DNA from: Lichtheimia corymbifera B2541 | Lineage: Eukaryota > Mucoromycota > Mucoromycetes > Mucorales > Lichtheimiaceae | Reading direction: 5' to 3' | DNA: 64,000 bases | Assembly (NCBI GenBank): GCA_000697475.1 | Contig: JNEU01000851.1 | Span: 51,096 to 115,095, forward strand | Part shown: positions 49,139-60,528 of the stretch, in pieces | Layout of the letters: each line of letters starts with the position of its first letter | How positions within the stretch are numbered: position 1 is the stretch's first letter | Program-made: the position numbers and the translations under genes | Notes under the pieces: model-generated | Told to the model about the DNA's origin: nothing | Database searches by the model: none | Seen by the model: the letters and a program-made list of their open reading frames with translations, nothing else

Positions 49139-49889
49139 ATGGCAACATCAGAGCATCAAGATATTGAATCCAAGGTCGTTGCTACTACTGCTCCTCCACC
49201 TCCTCCTCCGGTGACCATGAGCAATCCAACCATTGCCAACCCTGGTCCTCTTGGTCTCAGCTCCTTTGCTTTGACCACATTCGTGCTTTCCTTACATAAT
49301 GCTAGCGCTGGTATGCCACATGGTTCTCCTAGCAACGTTGTTGTTGGCCTTGCATTCTTTTATGGTGGTCTAGTACAGGTAAGCTCTAAGAAGATAGACT
49401 TTGTTGTTGTTGATCTTGAATTTTAATCATGAATTGAAATCTGTACGATGACGATAGCTTCTCGCCGGTATGTGGGAGTTCCGTACAGGCAATACCTTTG
49501 GTGCTACAGCCTTTTCGAGTTATGGTGGCTTCTGGTTATCGTATGCCATCATGTTCATTCCCGGTGCTAATATCCAAGCAGCTTACGCTGATTATCCTGG
49601 CATGCTTGAACACTCATTGGGTATCTACTTGACATCGTGGGCTATCTTTACTGCCTTGCTTTTGATTGCTTGCCACCGTTCTACGGTTGGTTTGGTGACC
49701 TTGTTCTTTTCTCTTACCATCACATTCATCCTGTTGGCAGCCGCTGACTTTAACAACAGTGCTACCACCAAAGTAGCTGGAGGTGCTTTTGGTGTTATCA
49801 CTGCTATCATCGCTTGGTATAATGCATTGGCTGGCTTATTGACCAAGGAATCCTCCTATTTTACCTTGCCAGTCGGTCACTTGTCGTAA
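49139..49889 (+). CDS. GPR1/FUN34/YaaH acetate transporter
   Basis: Two exons, 49139-49378 and 49458-49889, 223 residues, six predicted membrane helices. The family signature near the first helix is present ([19 protein letters not shown], the N-P-x-G motif), as is the second conserved block [23 protein letters not shown]. Members carry acetate, succinate or ammonium-coupled acetate across the plasma membrane (yeast Ady2/Ato, Yarrowia Gpr1). The N-terminus has a Pro-rich stretch (PPPPPPP). The intron falls just after helix two. Substrate is inferred from family only. Confidence 0.93.
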
Positions 49890-51342
49890 ACGAGAAGCAG
49901 TTACCCACCCATTTTCTGTTTTTTCCTTCTTCTTTTTCTTTTTACTCCTTATAGCATTGTTGTATCCACCTTTTTTCTATATCATAATGATCGCTTTTCT
50001 ACTTGTATCTTACCCCAACCCCCCTGTTGTGTTCAACAACTTAATAAGCGCAAGTATTTTCTTAAACTATTGTGTGAGTAATCCTTTGTGTAATGGTGAT
50101 CCGAACAAATGTTTCTTTGGACCACAATACGAAATACAACGACAACAAGCGGGCTAAGACGGATGTAGTCAACCCGTCATGCGTGACACGATAGAGACAA
50201 AAATGGATGTATCGGCTGCATAGCACAAGAAAATCAGGTACATTCTTAGCAATGTTGGTAGCACCTGAATATTTCTTTGCATTTCTTTGCCAAACGGGCT
50301 TGTGTGTACTACCTATTGTGGTCTATTTTTCGGCGCAAATCTGCTCGTAATCATCCCTAAATGGCGGCAACATTCCGATTCGTAAGAAGGCTTACGTTCT
50401 CCTCCTTTGACCTTGTGTACTGTTTTCTACCACCATCATGTGGTCAATTCAACATTGGATGATAATAGAAAAAAGAGAAGGGAAAAAAAAACTTCTCAAC
50501 ATTGGAATGCACTGGCCAAATGTAAAGTTACACTGCAGGGTCGTTAGGGTGGATCACTCTCAGTGTATCCCTTTACCTAGCTTTAACAACAATTCCGCCA
50601 TCAGTGTTATCCTTTGTCTATTTCTGCCTATCTCCCACCCCCTCGAAACACGTGTAATGTCGAAAAGTCAAGAGTAGTAAAAGTAGACACTTGCTGATCG
50701 CCCCTGCAGCAGCCCAAAGAATCCTGATATAACGACAATCAACAAGCAGTAATAGTAAGTGGATCATCTCTCTCCCTTCTTTAGGGCCCCCACCTCCCTG
50801 AATTGGGTCTAGACACACTAACAAGAGACACGACAAACATCAGTTCTGGTAGATGATGAAAATTGATCCGACGATTAAAGGCGGTTGGCACCGGCATCTT
50901 GCCTAAAATGGAAGCATCCTCCACCACCACTTGTATCATGGCCATCATTTGATCCATGATTGATGTATTATTGATAACTGGGTTTACGTCAAGCGTGTGT
51001 CAAGCGTGAAAAAGAAGAAAAAAGACGATGTATGAAGATTCTAGAAACAATTGGCTGAAAGGATACTGAAAGAAGTCAAGGTTGCACAATGGCAGATTGT
51101 ATTCATGCAAAAAGGTAAGGATGATGAGTTACAGGTACAATACTATGCTATATACAAGCTCGGGAATATTGGTATAATGATCATGGGTTTTAGACCTGGG
51201 CAACTTTTTGGGGCTGTCATGCTTTGGTTTCAGGTTGAAATGTACGCGCGAGCGAGCGAGCACACAAACAATTCTTTGTTTCTTTTCATTTTACCACCAC
51301 CTTCTTTCTTTTACCCCAACGCCCTCCTCGTCCCACAGCAAA
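49890..51342. other. Intergenic region
   Basis: About 1.45 kb with a pyrimidine-rich 3' flank (49915-49990). Otherwise no domain-bearing ORF, RNA gene or repeat was recognised. The last 40 bases have a CAG that could be an acceptor for an unseen 5' UTR intron of the next gene. Confidence 0.35.
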
Positions 51343-51948
51343 ATGAGCTTCACAAGTTACAGTCGATATGAAGAACACGATGGCGATGGCAATTCCTATT
51401 CACACAGCAGCATTGTGGTTCATGAATTGACGGATGGGGAAACCAATGCCCTTCTTGCCAATGAACACGTCAGCACTCCCGGTCTATCACCGAGCATGTT
51501 ACAAGCTCCTCAGCCTGATTATGAGATTGAAAGCGGTACATCAGACGCAGAATACGATAGCGACTTTATCTTTACCGATGATGATGACGATAGCGATGAC
51601 TGGGACATGGATCATTGGTTTCCTTCACTGTTTCGCAAGTCGATTATTGAATATCTGGAGGAGGACGACGAAGATGCTGTGATGCTGGACCATCCATTTG
51701 ATATCCTATCCTCGAATGAAGTGGCCGAGATTGAAGAAGCCCATGATGACAAGGACGATGAACAACTATTAAGGTCGGAAGGACAAAGTACAACAACTAC
51801 ATCATCCTCATCCCCGCGTAAACGATCCAAGCATAGACATCATCGTCATAAGAGGAACCATCATCACCATGATCACGACGACGACGACAATGAACAAGAA
51901 CCAACCGATGATACACCCGTTCCAGTAGTTGTCCACATTGTGATGTAG
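51343..51948 (+). CDS. Acidic, low-complexity protein of unknown function
   Basis: Single open frame of 201 residues from MSFTSYSRYEEHDGDG. I recognise no domain. Composition is extreme: runs of Asp around 84-93 and Asp/Glu through the middle, one possible ordered patch (WDMDHWFPSLFRKSIIEYL), then a basic PRKRSKHRHHRHKR followed by a His-Asp mixture. The basic cluster could be a nuclear localisation signal. The frame is longer than expected by chance in this AT/GC context and codon use fits neighbours. Confidence 0.6.
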   Translation: MSFTSYSRYEEHDGDGNSYSHSSIVVHELTDGETNALLANEHVSTPGLSPSMLQAPQPDYEIESGTSDAEYDSDFIFTDDDDDSDDWDMDHWFPSLFRKSIIEYLEEDDEDAVMLDHPFDILSSNEVAEIEEAHDDKDDEQLLRSEGQSTTTTSSSSPRKRSKHRHHRHKRNHHHHDHDDDDNEQEPTDDTPVPVVVHIVM

Positions 51949-52947
51949 GATATAATAAACGCTTAGTGTCACGTATACACGTAAACGGTGCATGATATGA
52001 TGATGATGGCGTGTGAGTGGATGGGTACACAAGCACACATGCATACACACACACACAGACATTTTACTAAGGTTGTATATATCACTTTTTTCCTCTTGTC
52101 TCCTTTGTTTTATTCGTGAGTGGAAGCTTCTTATGATTCTTTTCTGGGCTACTGGACTGCAGGGTGAGGAATTCGTTTTTTATATAGAAACACAAGGAGC
52201 AAAGCAAAGAGAATGAATATGGTGGGTGGTGGTGGTGGTAGTTGTAAATAGATAGGAGGAGTTCAAGTCTATGGGCTTTGTGTGGAGTTGCAAGTGGAGT
52301 GTTACGGATGGAGAGGTACAGGCTCAATAAAGTCAAAGGTGCATGTGGAAAAGTGTCAATGGTGTGAGCGCTTAAAGATCGACCGCATACAGGGCTGTCA
52401 AGCGATATTCTAAAAATACAAAAAGTTTTATTCTAACAAGAGCATCAGGGCAGAAAAGAATGAAGGAGGTTGCCACAAAAAGAACTGCAAAAGTTATCTC
52501 TACACGAGTTTTTGGATCGCTCATGAATGCTCTGCCCTATTAATAGCAGAGTGTGTGTCACCAACTCCGAATTAGACACCTATCACACACAGGATGATCG
52601 CTTTGTGTGTCATGACAATGAACCAGAGCGCTACGACGGGAGAAAGGGTCGAGCCTTTACACACTTTCGACCCTTTATTGCTGTTGTTACCATGCGGATC
52701 GACGGACATTTTCTTCATAAACACATGGTCGATCTTCCTCTTTTTGATGTTCCGAGAAAAGAAACAATGGGCTCTCTACCTACTATGCCGCTCACTCCTC
52801 TTAAAATATAAATACGCAAAAGACATCATCCTGGCCATTTTTTTATTATCATCATCATTCTCTTTCTCTCTCTTTCTTCTTTCATTTTTCATTCCACCTT
52901 CTTTTCATTCTTCTTTCTCCTCCGTAGTACCAGCAATCGCTTTGTCG
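51949..52947. other. Intergenic region with TATA box
   Basis: About 1 kb. CA-rich microsatellite near 52030-52060, GGT tract near 52220-52240, and a TATAAATA at 52807-52814 about 135 bases before the next ATG, followed by a long CT-rich leader. No coding exon seen. Confidence 0.45.
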
Positions 52948-53277
52948 ATGTTTCAGTATTTGGTGGATATGGCGTTAAAGCAGCAGCACCAGCAGTCAAC
53001 AAAAGACGACGACCCTCATTCTCATCATCAGCATGATTCGAATCCGCGTTGCTGCAGCTGCTGCCGCCAAACTACCTCGTCCACCACGCCATTGTCCACT
53101 CGACGCGCATCCATCAAAACCACTTCCACGGTCACTTTGCAAGTCAACAACAACAACAATGACGACTGGCACACCGATAAGCCTTGTTGGTCCTTCAAAG
53201 ACGATTATGTCTCATTCCCAAGCTTGGATCGATTTGACATGATCGATTCAACTACGGCTGATGATCATCATCATTAA
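52948..53277 (+). CDS. Small His/Ser/Thr-rich protein of unknown function
   Basis: 109 residues from MFQYLVDMALKQQ. Contains a Cys cluster (CCSCC at about 34-38), a poly-Asn stretch and a C-terminal block WSFKDDYVSFPSLDRFDM that looks ordered and could be a conserved interaction motif. The frame is open further upstream (to 52594), but the sequence there is the CT-rich leader. TATA and leader upstream support a real gene. Function unknown. Confidence 0.5.
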   Translation: MFQYLVDMALKQQHQQSTKDDDPHSHHQHDSNPRCCSCCRQTTSSTTPLSTRRASIKTTSTVTLQVNNNNNDDWHTDKPCWSFKDDYVSFPSLDRFDMIDSTTADDHHH

Positions 53278-54553
53278 GCCTTGTATATTTCTCTTTCATC
53301 GCCAGCATCATCCTGTCAGCTATTTGCTACTACTGCTACTACTACAACTACTACAACTCAAAGCTGCTACTACTACAACAACAACATGGCTCTTTTCTCT
53401 TCCTGGCAAACCTTGAATGATGAATGATTCCACCCCGTTCCTTTTGAATTTGATGGCGACGATCCCTTTCCTCTCGTTTATTTCTCTATCTCTCTCTTTG
53501 TGTGTCTCTTTATATTTTCGTTCTCGTTTTGTAACCCAACCTCCCCTTTCATCCCTTTCTCTGTGTCTTATGTCATTTTTACACTTCTTGTCGGTCTCTT
53601 CTATCATATGTCGAAAGAGAATTCCTATGCCCTTTTTTTTTCTTTTCTGTCGTTCCAACAAAAAAAACCTGACAGTGAATAAACATTACCCGGAAAAAAA
53701 CCAAATACCAAACATATATATATAATGCAAGATCATGTCGTGGCAGAAAAGTTTAATGAATTTGAGTAACAGGGCCACAGTGCATATAAGCACGCACACA
53801 CACACGGTTTGTGTAACTTGCTGTCACAAGATAAGCAAATTCCATGTGCGGTGTGGTGGGAGACACCTCATCATCCAACAAAAAGAAGATGTAAAGCAAC
53901 GACGTCTTTGTATACATTCCTACAACAATGAGCAGCCCTCTGTCAAAACAATGATACCATCAGCTGATATATATTATACAAACATGCACGTTACGCATGT
54001 TCCCATGATGTAGGTGCGATCCCCTTGTGCCATGTACCATATACAGAGCGCAAACTTGCAGGTGTTGTGCTACCTGTAGTCTGCGGGGACCAAGTGGGTT
54101 GCACATGTGACTCGACAAAACAGGTGATCACCATCTGGGCAAATGCATTATATGTCAATGAAGGTTGTTTTTTGTGCTTAAAAAACATTTGTAAGGATCA
54201 TCATACAAAAAGAAACATAATGTAACTGGAACCGTAGATAAGAGAAAAAAAACTAAACAGGCAGGAATGCTTGCTTCTGGAGCAAACAAAAAGAATTATA
54301 AAGGACAAGTTGCAGTTCCAAAGGAACGATGGGGTGGTCCAGCCTGTTCATCATGCGTTGATAAGAAACTAGGATATGGGATGTGATGGGGTTGGGTAAA
54401 TAAAAAAGCGAGGGTATATCTTGTTGAAATAAAAAAAAGAGGCTGCTTTTGTGTGTGTGTGTGTGGAATGATTGGGTTTGATGTTTTGTGATGGATAATA
54501 AAAAAAGGATGGTGAAGGTGGCTGCTCATGAGTGTGTGGGTGGTGGGTTGCTT
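53278..54553. other. Intergenic region between convergent genes
   Basis: About 1.3 kb. Plus-strand CTA/CAA tracts (53325-53385), extended CT-rich stretch (53460-53660) and CA microsatellite near 53795. The last 250 bases are the kinase 3' flank. ORFs here are translations of the low-complexity tracts. Confidence 0.4.
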
Positions 54554-56345
54554 CTATGCAGGTGGCAGGACATGATTGATGAAACGAGCTGTTTCACCAA
54601 TGCTGGCACATTTCAGCAGTCGATTTTGCACATGCGCGTCAATCTCCGCCAACACCTCCTTGGCTGTGGGACGAGTCTGTGGAGCTTCATCCAAGAGCCA
54701 TGCCACAAGACCACGCATGTACATGGTGGGATAGCTGTAGGTAAATGTAGGGCTGGGTTCACTGAGGATGGAAGCAAACAATTCAATCTCATCCTTGATA
54801 AGATAATGAGGTGGCACGCGATCCATCATTTCAATCACGGTAATGCCGAGGGACCACATGTCGATCTTTTCGTCGTAATATTCCTCTCGAATCACTTCAG
54901 GTGCCATCCATTTGCTGGTGCCAAGACGTTCTCGGTTGCGTCGGTTGGTACGAGTAGCCAATCCAAAATCAGCTGTTATCATAACACAATGTGTGTGTGT
55001 GTGTGTGCGTGTGAGTCATGGTGGTTGTTGGAATTCTAGGTGGTACCAAACTTACCAAGCTTGACCTCGCCATTCCAACCCAGCAACAAGTTTTCGCATT
55101 TAATATCACGATGAATGAATCCTTTGCCATGCAAATAAACCAGTGCCTTGAGTGTCTCGCAGGTAATATAAATGGCATATTCTTCAGGAATGCCTCGCTG
55201 ACAAAGCACAGCAAACACAGAGCACCGTTGAAGATCCATGGCCATCCAAACATCATCACGCCAGAGTGACACTTCGCGGAGTCGAATCAAGTTGCTATGG
55301 CCGGAAGCCATGATCCGAAGCTCACGTACAATAGCTGATCGGTATTCACGATCGGGATCGAGCCGACATCTTTTAATAGCCAACAAGAGGTTCTTTTTGT
55401 ACCGATGACCAGCACGTACCACCGATCCATTGACTCTATAAAGATGATCATGTGTGATGTGTGAGTGGTGTGATAGTTACGATAACGACAAGAGGATGTG
55501 TGTGTGTGTGCGTGTGTATATGTCGGATATTGGAATATAAGCTTTAAGGTTTCTTTTTCCTTTTCCTTACCCTGTGCCTATTTCCTTGAAGTTGCCGTAC
55601 TTGTTGCGTGGATCAAGAGAAGAGACCTGCACTTTGGGCAACGCTTTACGGATTCTCCGCTCAAATTCATTTTCGGTACGAGCAAGAGGCGGTAATTGAG
55701 GAATCTCGGAATGTGGGCCGACAGACAACCAAGGCTTTTTAGAAATGTGCTTTCCTGGTGTATAAGGACGCAAGCTATATGTCTTTGCAGCAGATGCCAT
55801 GGGCTCAGGCTTCAAAAAGGCATTACCAAGGATATTAGGAATCTCGTAGAATCCAGGTGGACGCCACACCTCCTTCAGTGCAAAACAAAAAATAAAAATT
55901 TAGCCATGTGATGAACAAAAACAACAACAACAACGTTTACCTTGCCAATACCTCCTTGAGAAGAGGTAATCGATTTGCTGGATGCGTCCAAGAATGAACC
56001 ACGTCGCAAGCAACCAGTGGATCGACGCTTCATCGTCATGTCAATAGTCATCATGTCGGATGGCTTTCGCATAGCTGCAGCCGATGCAGATCGTGCACGT
56101 TGGTTGGTAGTCGTGGTGGTAAGCGATTTGCTCTTTCTCAAGTTGCTAAATGAGGATCGTTTGTTTCCAAGCATGCCAGGCGATCGCTAATCAATCAATC
56201 AATCCATTGCATTAGAATAAAAAAGAAGAAGAACCATGTTATCTATGGGTAGGTAGGTACGTACCCTATGGTTTTCTTTTGATTGTAGCATTGCTTTCGT
56301 ATCAGCTTGCTGTTGTTGAGAATAAGCTGGCATACAATGGAGCAT
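54554..56345 (-). CDS. STE20/PAK-like serine/threonine protein kinase
   Basis: Five exons (56345-56265, 56186-55941, 55872-55571, 55435-55056, 54972-54554), 475 residues. The N-terminal ~200 residues are disordered and basic ([22 protein letters not shown]). [13 protein letters not shown] and a linker follow. The kinase domain (about 205-465) is complete: glycine loop EIGTGVNGSV split by intron 3, LLLAIKRC with the ATP-binding Lys, the RELRIM glutamate, [30 protein letters not shown] and [11 protein letters not shown]. '[11 protein letters not shown]' and '[10 protein letters not shown]' place it with STE20/PAK kinases. No clear CRIB (Cdc42-binding) motif is present, so it is not a classical PAK. 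Confidence 0.9.
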
Positions 56346-56842
56346 CTTGAATACAGCAGGGTGTGTGAGATTTGTATAGCAACGTCAACAAGATGGATAA
56401 AAAAATGAAAAAGAAGTCAGAAAATCTCAAATGCAACAAAGAAATGGGGGAGACAAGTTATATATGTATGCATCGGGCTGAGATGAGAAGAACAGGTGAC
56501 CTATTTTGTGGTTATAAGCCGCCGCATACATGGTTCGCATTTATGTGAGTAACACCCGGTAGTGCATTTCACTCGTTACTTTTTTACTTGCCGACGCTCT
56601 TTTGGTGTGCTGGAGACTATTATACAAGAGCTTTGCTCGCATTGATGGCTTATGGATGATTCCATGCATATATACCCATTCTCATATAATATATGCCACC
56701 CACCATGTACGTATACAACAACAACAACAACAACTAAGTTGCTACTCTTTCACCCCCTTTCCCCTCCCGTCTCAAGTTCCATAGTAGTGAGAACCTTAAT
56801 GTGTTGTACAACATGTTCACATTTGTGTATTTCGTGATACTA
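56346..56842. other. Kinase upstream region
   Basis: About 500 bases between the kinase start and the stop of the next minus-strand gene. CAA tract near 56720 and a C/T-rich run near 56750. No gene seen. Confidence 0.4.
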
Positions 56843-57270
56843 CTAAATATCGTTCAAATCTCGCTTGACAGGGGCTCGAGGGAATGGATGCAGTTTGGGT
56901 ACTGTGTGTCCAAAGACGGATTCATCGCGGTGAGCAGGAGGAGAGCTATCTTGCCAACGGGTGTCTTTGCTTGTATTGTCGTCTTTGCTTTGCTGGTGTT
57001 TGAGCATTTCTTCGGTATCACCTTGCTCTTCCATCAGATTGCTTGTGTCAACTGTTCCATAGGCTGTGGTGTGAAGTTCGGGATGCTCACGAGCGTCTTT
57101 GGAATGATCCCAGGCATCTTCACCGCCATGAGCTGGATGATGTGGTGGTTGCCATGGTGCTGGAAAAATACAGTGAATATATAAATTGGGAGTGTTATCC
57201 GTGAATCCTATTTACCATTTCGATTGGGTGGACTTGCCGTATAATCTGCTTGCATATTTGCATGCGACAT
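56843..57270 (-). CDS. Small hydrophilic protein of unknown function
   Basis: Two exons, 57270-57216 and 57159-56843, 123 residues starting MSHANMQADYTASPPNRN. The protein is rich in Asp, His, Ser and Lys with a few recognisable words (PELHTTAYGTVDTSN, QDSSPPAHRDESVFGH) and has no domain I know. The intron has a consensus donor (GTAAAT) and CAG acceptor, and joining restores one open frame, which supports reality over the antisense hydrophobic ORF (56801-57184). Confidence 0.6.
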
Positions 57271-57425
57271 GATTCCAAGAGAGAAGAGTGGAAAAAAAGC
57301 ACTATTCATGCATACGTCAACCTGAATCCGATTTTTCATTTTCCCCCAACACACACATTCACCCACTCACACGCACGACACATAATAAACCCCTGCTATA
57401 TCCATTTTCAGATAGATCCGACGGT

Positions 57426-58059
57426 TTATTTCTTAAAGAAGCCTTTCATCTTGTTCATAACACCGCCTTGACTATCATTGCCTTGTTCCTTCTTGACATC
57501 CTCCAGGCTGTTTTGAATCTCGGCAATCGTTTGCATATCAAGTTGAATTCCAGCAGCCTGCATTTCTTGTGCCAACTTTTGAACGGATGCCTTGATCTAC
57601 ATGAACATGATGATGAATGTTTATCCTTTTCCTTCCCCCCCCCAACAAATCCCCATGCATATATATAAACGTACCTCAGGATCATTCATGATTTTCATCA
57701 TCTAAAAAAAGTCCATTCTTGAGATAAACAAGACAATGCACACTATACCCTGTCTCTGTCCTTCTTACCTCTGAAAAACCAGGCTGCTTTCCTTGAACAT
57801 CAATACCCTTCTTCTGTAAAAGCATAGTAAACTCGGCAAGTTGCTCCATCACTTTGGGGTTGGCACCGATCTTTTGCATGACAGGGTGGGACGATGCTGA
57901 CTGGAATGGATCAGAAGCCGAAGCAGCAAAACGCGAACTAGCATGGAAGCTGGCTGCCATCAATCGAGGACGATATGCCTGCATGCGGGTTGCTGCTGTC
58001 AAGGCGCCATGACGTACACTGGCACGTTGCAAGAGTGTTGTGGAGACTCGCGTGAACAT
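57426..58059 (-). CDS. Mitochondrial small protein of unknown function
   Basis: Three exons (58059-57769, 57701-57675, 57596-57426), 162 residues. The N-terminus (MFTRVSTTLLQRASVRHGAL, Arg-rich without acidic residues to about position 45) is a good mitochondrial presequence, with FHASSRFAASA as a likely cleavage area. The mature part is helical: KVMEQLAEFTMLLQKKGIDV, then MMKIMNDPEIKASVQKLAQE and IAEIQNSLEDVKKEQ. 'MKIMNDPEI' resembles the tail of STI1/heat-shock-binding repeats, suggesting chaperone association, but I would not name it. The 27-nt exon 2 is inferred from phase and the STI1-like continuity. Confidence 0.75.
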
Positions 58060-58276
58060 GGATAAAGAAAGAGACAAGTGGATGGGATGGCTGAGTATCA
58101 AAAACAAGCATGGCTCTACTACCTTCCTCACACGTGACTTTAACGACTGACCAGGGTGAGTGAGGGACGAGTGAAAAATGCAAAGGGGGTGGTGAGTGGT
58201 TGTCTTTATTCTAACGGTTGAGGTAGATAGGGCTATAGGAAGTAGTGTTGTTGTATCATGGTAATGGATTTGTATA

Positions 58277-60030
58277 TTATAATATAGCGACATAGTTTCC
58301 TAGAATATACTTATTAGACACACACAGTGATATACAAAATAAATATGCATGAAAGAAATGACTTACCTGGAAAGATGCCTGTTGCTCCTGTTCTGCATAA
58401 TTTTCCTGTCCACCAATCATTTTGATCCTCTGTGCGTTGAATCACTTCAATCTTGTCATCCTTTTGGAAACATAAATCGCCTTCAGTGTGGGAATCATAA
58501 TCATAAAGTGCCATCACATAGAGTGCATTGTTGTTGTTGCTGCGTGGTGCTGGTACAGGAGTGGGTGGCGAATTAGGTGTATAGGATGGTGCTGCTGCTG
58601 CTGCTGCAGGTGGTTGATATGAGTGATGATAATCAGCTGATGGTGCCATTGTCTTTTCTTGTGGGAAACCATTCTCTGTTTGTGCTGCTGCATATGCTTC
58701 TTCTTCCTTTCGCAAAGCCGCACGCTCTTTAAGGGTCAATTTGGAACTATTGGCACCACCCGATACTAAACCACGACAAACATGTCAACCCTTTCTTGAC
58801 GTTTTATATATCCGCGCTCTCCCTTACATACCTTTGAGCCATGCCTTGCCTCCAGATTTTAATAGATCCAAGCTCTCCATTTCCATTTGCATATCTCGTT
58901 GAGACTTGTGCCAGTTGTATCCATCTTGTAATGACATTGCGTGTGTAACAAAATGATTCACGTTGGCATTCACCAATTCATAGCAACGAGCATAAATCAT
59001 GCCATAAATCTTGCACTGCATGTTGTAAAAGTGCTCCAGTAAAGGCTCGATAAGCATGGCTTTGAGATGGAAGAAACGTGGTAATTCGGCTTTGAGCATG
59101 TCGTTGAGATAATTGTAGTCCTCGGTTGCCTTTTCTAACGATTGTTCCACCTAATGGCATGACGCTTTAGCATTTCCCCCAATCCAATAGATGCATGACT
59201 TTGTTACCTACCTTGTACAATTGTTTTTCTTCGTTGAATGATCGTTCAGTTTTGGCTTTGAGCTTGTTTGAGGAAGCCCTGTGTCGATCGTAATCAATCA
59301 TTTTGTGGTTTCTCTTGGTGATAGTCTTTTGAATCGTCTTTATGATTTCCTTCAACTCGAGCATGGGACGCACCACGGTCTGATCAAGGAGATCCTGTTT
59401 TTTGCATCTATCTATTAGCCCATCTGGAGTCTGTTGCCACGTGCATGAACATGTCACTTGCCAATTCAGGTAAAACCTCGTCTCGGCAATAGGCCATTGC
59501 CGCTTCAGCATCATTGGCCGCTTGTACTGCTGCTGCTGGTGTCTGTTGCACACGTTTCTGAATACCTCCTTGCTCGATACCAAGATGTGTGTCGTAGATA
59601 ACTGTCAAAAAGGATGCCATCTTCGCCTGATGACCCAGTAAAGCTAAGCATGCAAAGAAACAAGGTTTAAACTCCATCCTCTCTTTATCACTCACTCTCG
59701 CAGTCTGCCCTTGTTTTACCTGCAATTGCATCGCGAAATGCTTGGATATCTTTTTGAAACTGGTCCACAATCTTTGTCAGGTCCGTAAATCGTTTCTCTT
59801 GGGCCATGAATTCGGTATCTCGGGTCACTATAGCAATTGAAGTGAGTCATGTAAATAGAATAAAGTGTCTTGTCGTATATACCTTCAGCTTTCTTTGACA
59901 TAATCTGGTGAGGTAAACGGCTCACCGCCTTTTGAAAACCCTATCCGTGTTTCGTGTGTGCTGCTTTAGCCCTGGGTTGACATTGCAATTCATAATGAAA
60001 TGAGAAGTCATTGTCTACCTTCCAACTCAT
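58277..60030 (-). CDS. BAR-SH3 protein (Hob1/Rvs167, amphiphysin-like)
   Basis: Eight exons (60030-60019, 59940-59883, 59827-59720, 59643-59458, 59411-59212, 59150-58832, 58765-58367, 58299-58277), 434 residues. N-BAR domain (~1-270): MSWKGFQKAVSRLPHQI amphipathic helix, RFTDLTKIVDQFQKDIQAFRDAI and ITKRNHKMIDYDRHR. A Pro/Ala/Gln-rich linker follows, then an SH3 domain (about 370-434) with ALYDYDSHTEGDLCFQKDD, DDWWTG-type NDWWTGKL and GIFPGNYV. Bends membrane at endocytic sites and links it to actin. The 12-nt exon 1 encodes only MSWK, matching the M-S-W start conserved in the family. The last intron splits the final GNYV of the SH3. Confidence 0.93.
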
Positions 60031-60528
60031 TGGGAATAGTGTTGGGTAGAAAAGTATAGAAAGAGAGAAGAAAAAGAACGTGTGGGTGGGTGGGTGCGTG
60101 AGTGTGTATGTGTGCCGTTCTACAAGATGCCCTCCGACAAGAGAAAAAACAGGGCGGCGCGAGTTGAGTTGTCGGGAAAACAAGTTGTTACTGCTGAGCA
60201 AATGAAAAAGAATACACGATTATTCCGCTGACACACATTGGCCTTCTGTGTTGATAATAGCAACTGGTCTGTGTGTATGGTTTTAGTTGCATAGGGTATA
60301 GTACGTGTTGTGATTGATTATGTTATCTTTGAATTGCTCCTCAATGCGACTACAGGAACCTTGTATACTCGGCTGTTTCTTTTCCGAATGAACCAATCGG
60401 TCTCTTTCTTTCCACCCCCCTTCCTCCCACTCCCTCCCATTACGGCCCGTCGTAAGGGTAACCACTATCATTCCAGAAAAAAGTAAACCCAGCCACGCAT
60501 CGTGTAACACGAGAGACAATAAGCCATT
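60031..60528. other. Intergenic region
   Basis: About 500 bases, the 5' region of the BAR-SH3 gene and the 3' flank of Mrh4. CACCCA/GTGTG-rich near 60080-60110. No gene seen. Confidence 0.4.

Noticed and set aside
56801..57184. 127-codon hydrophobic plus-strand ORF resembling a membrane protein
   Set aside because: Exact antisense of the spliced small hydrophilic gene at 56843-57270, whose intron and frame are better supported.
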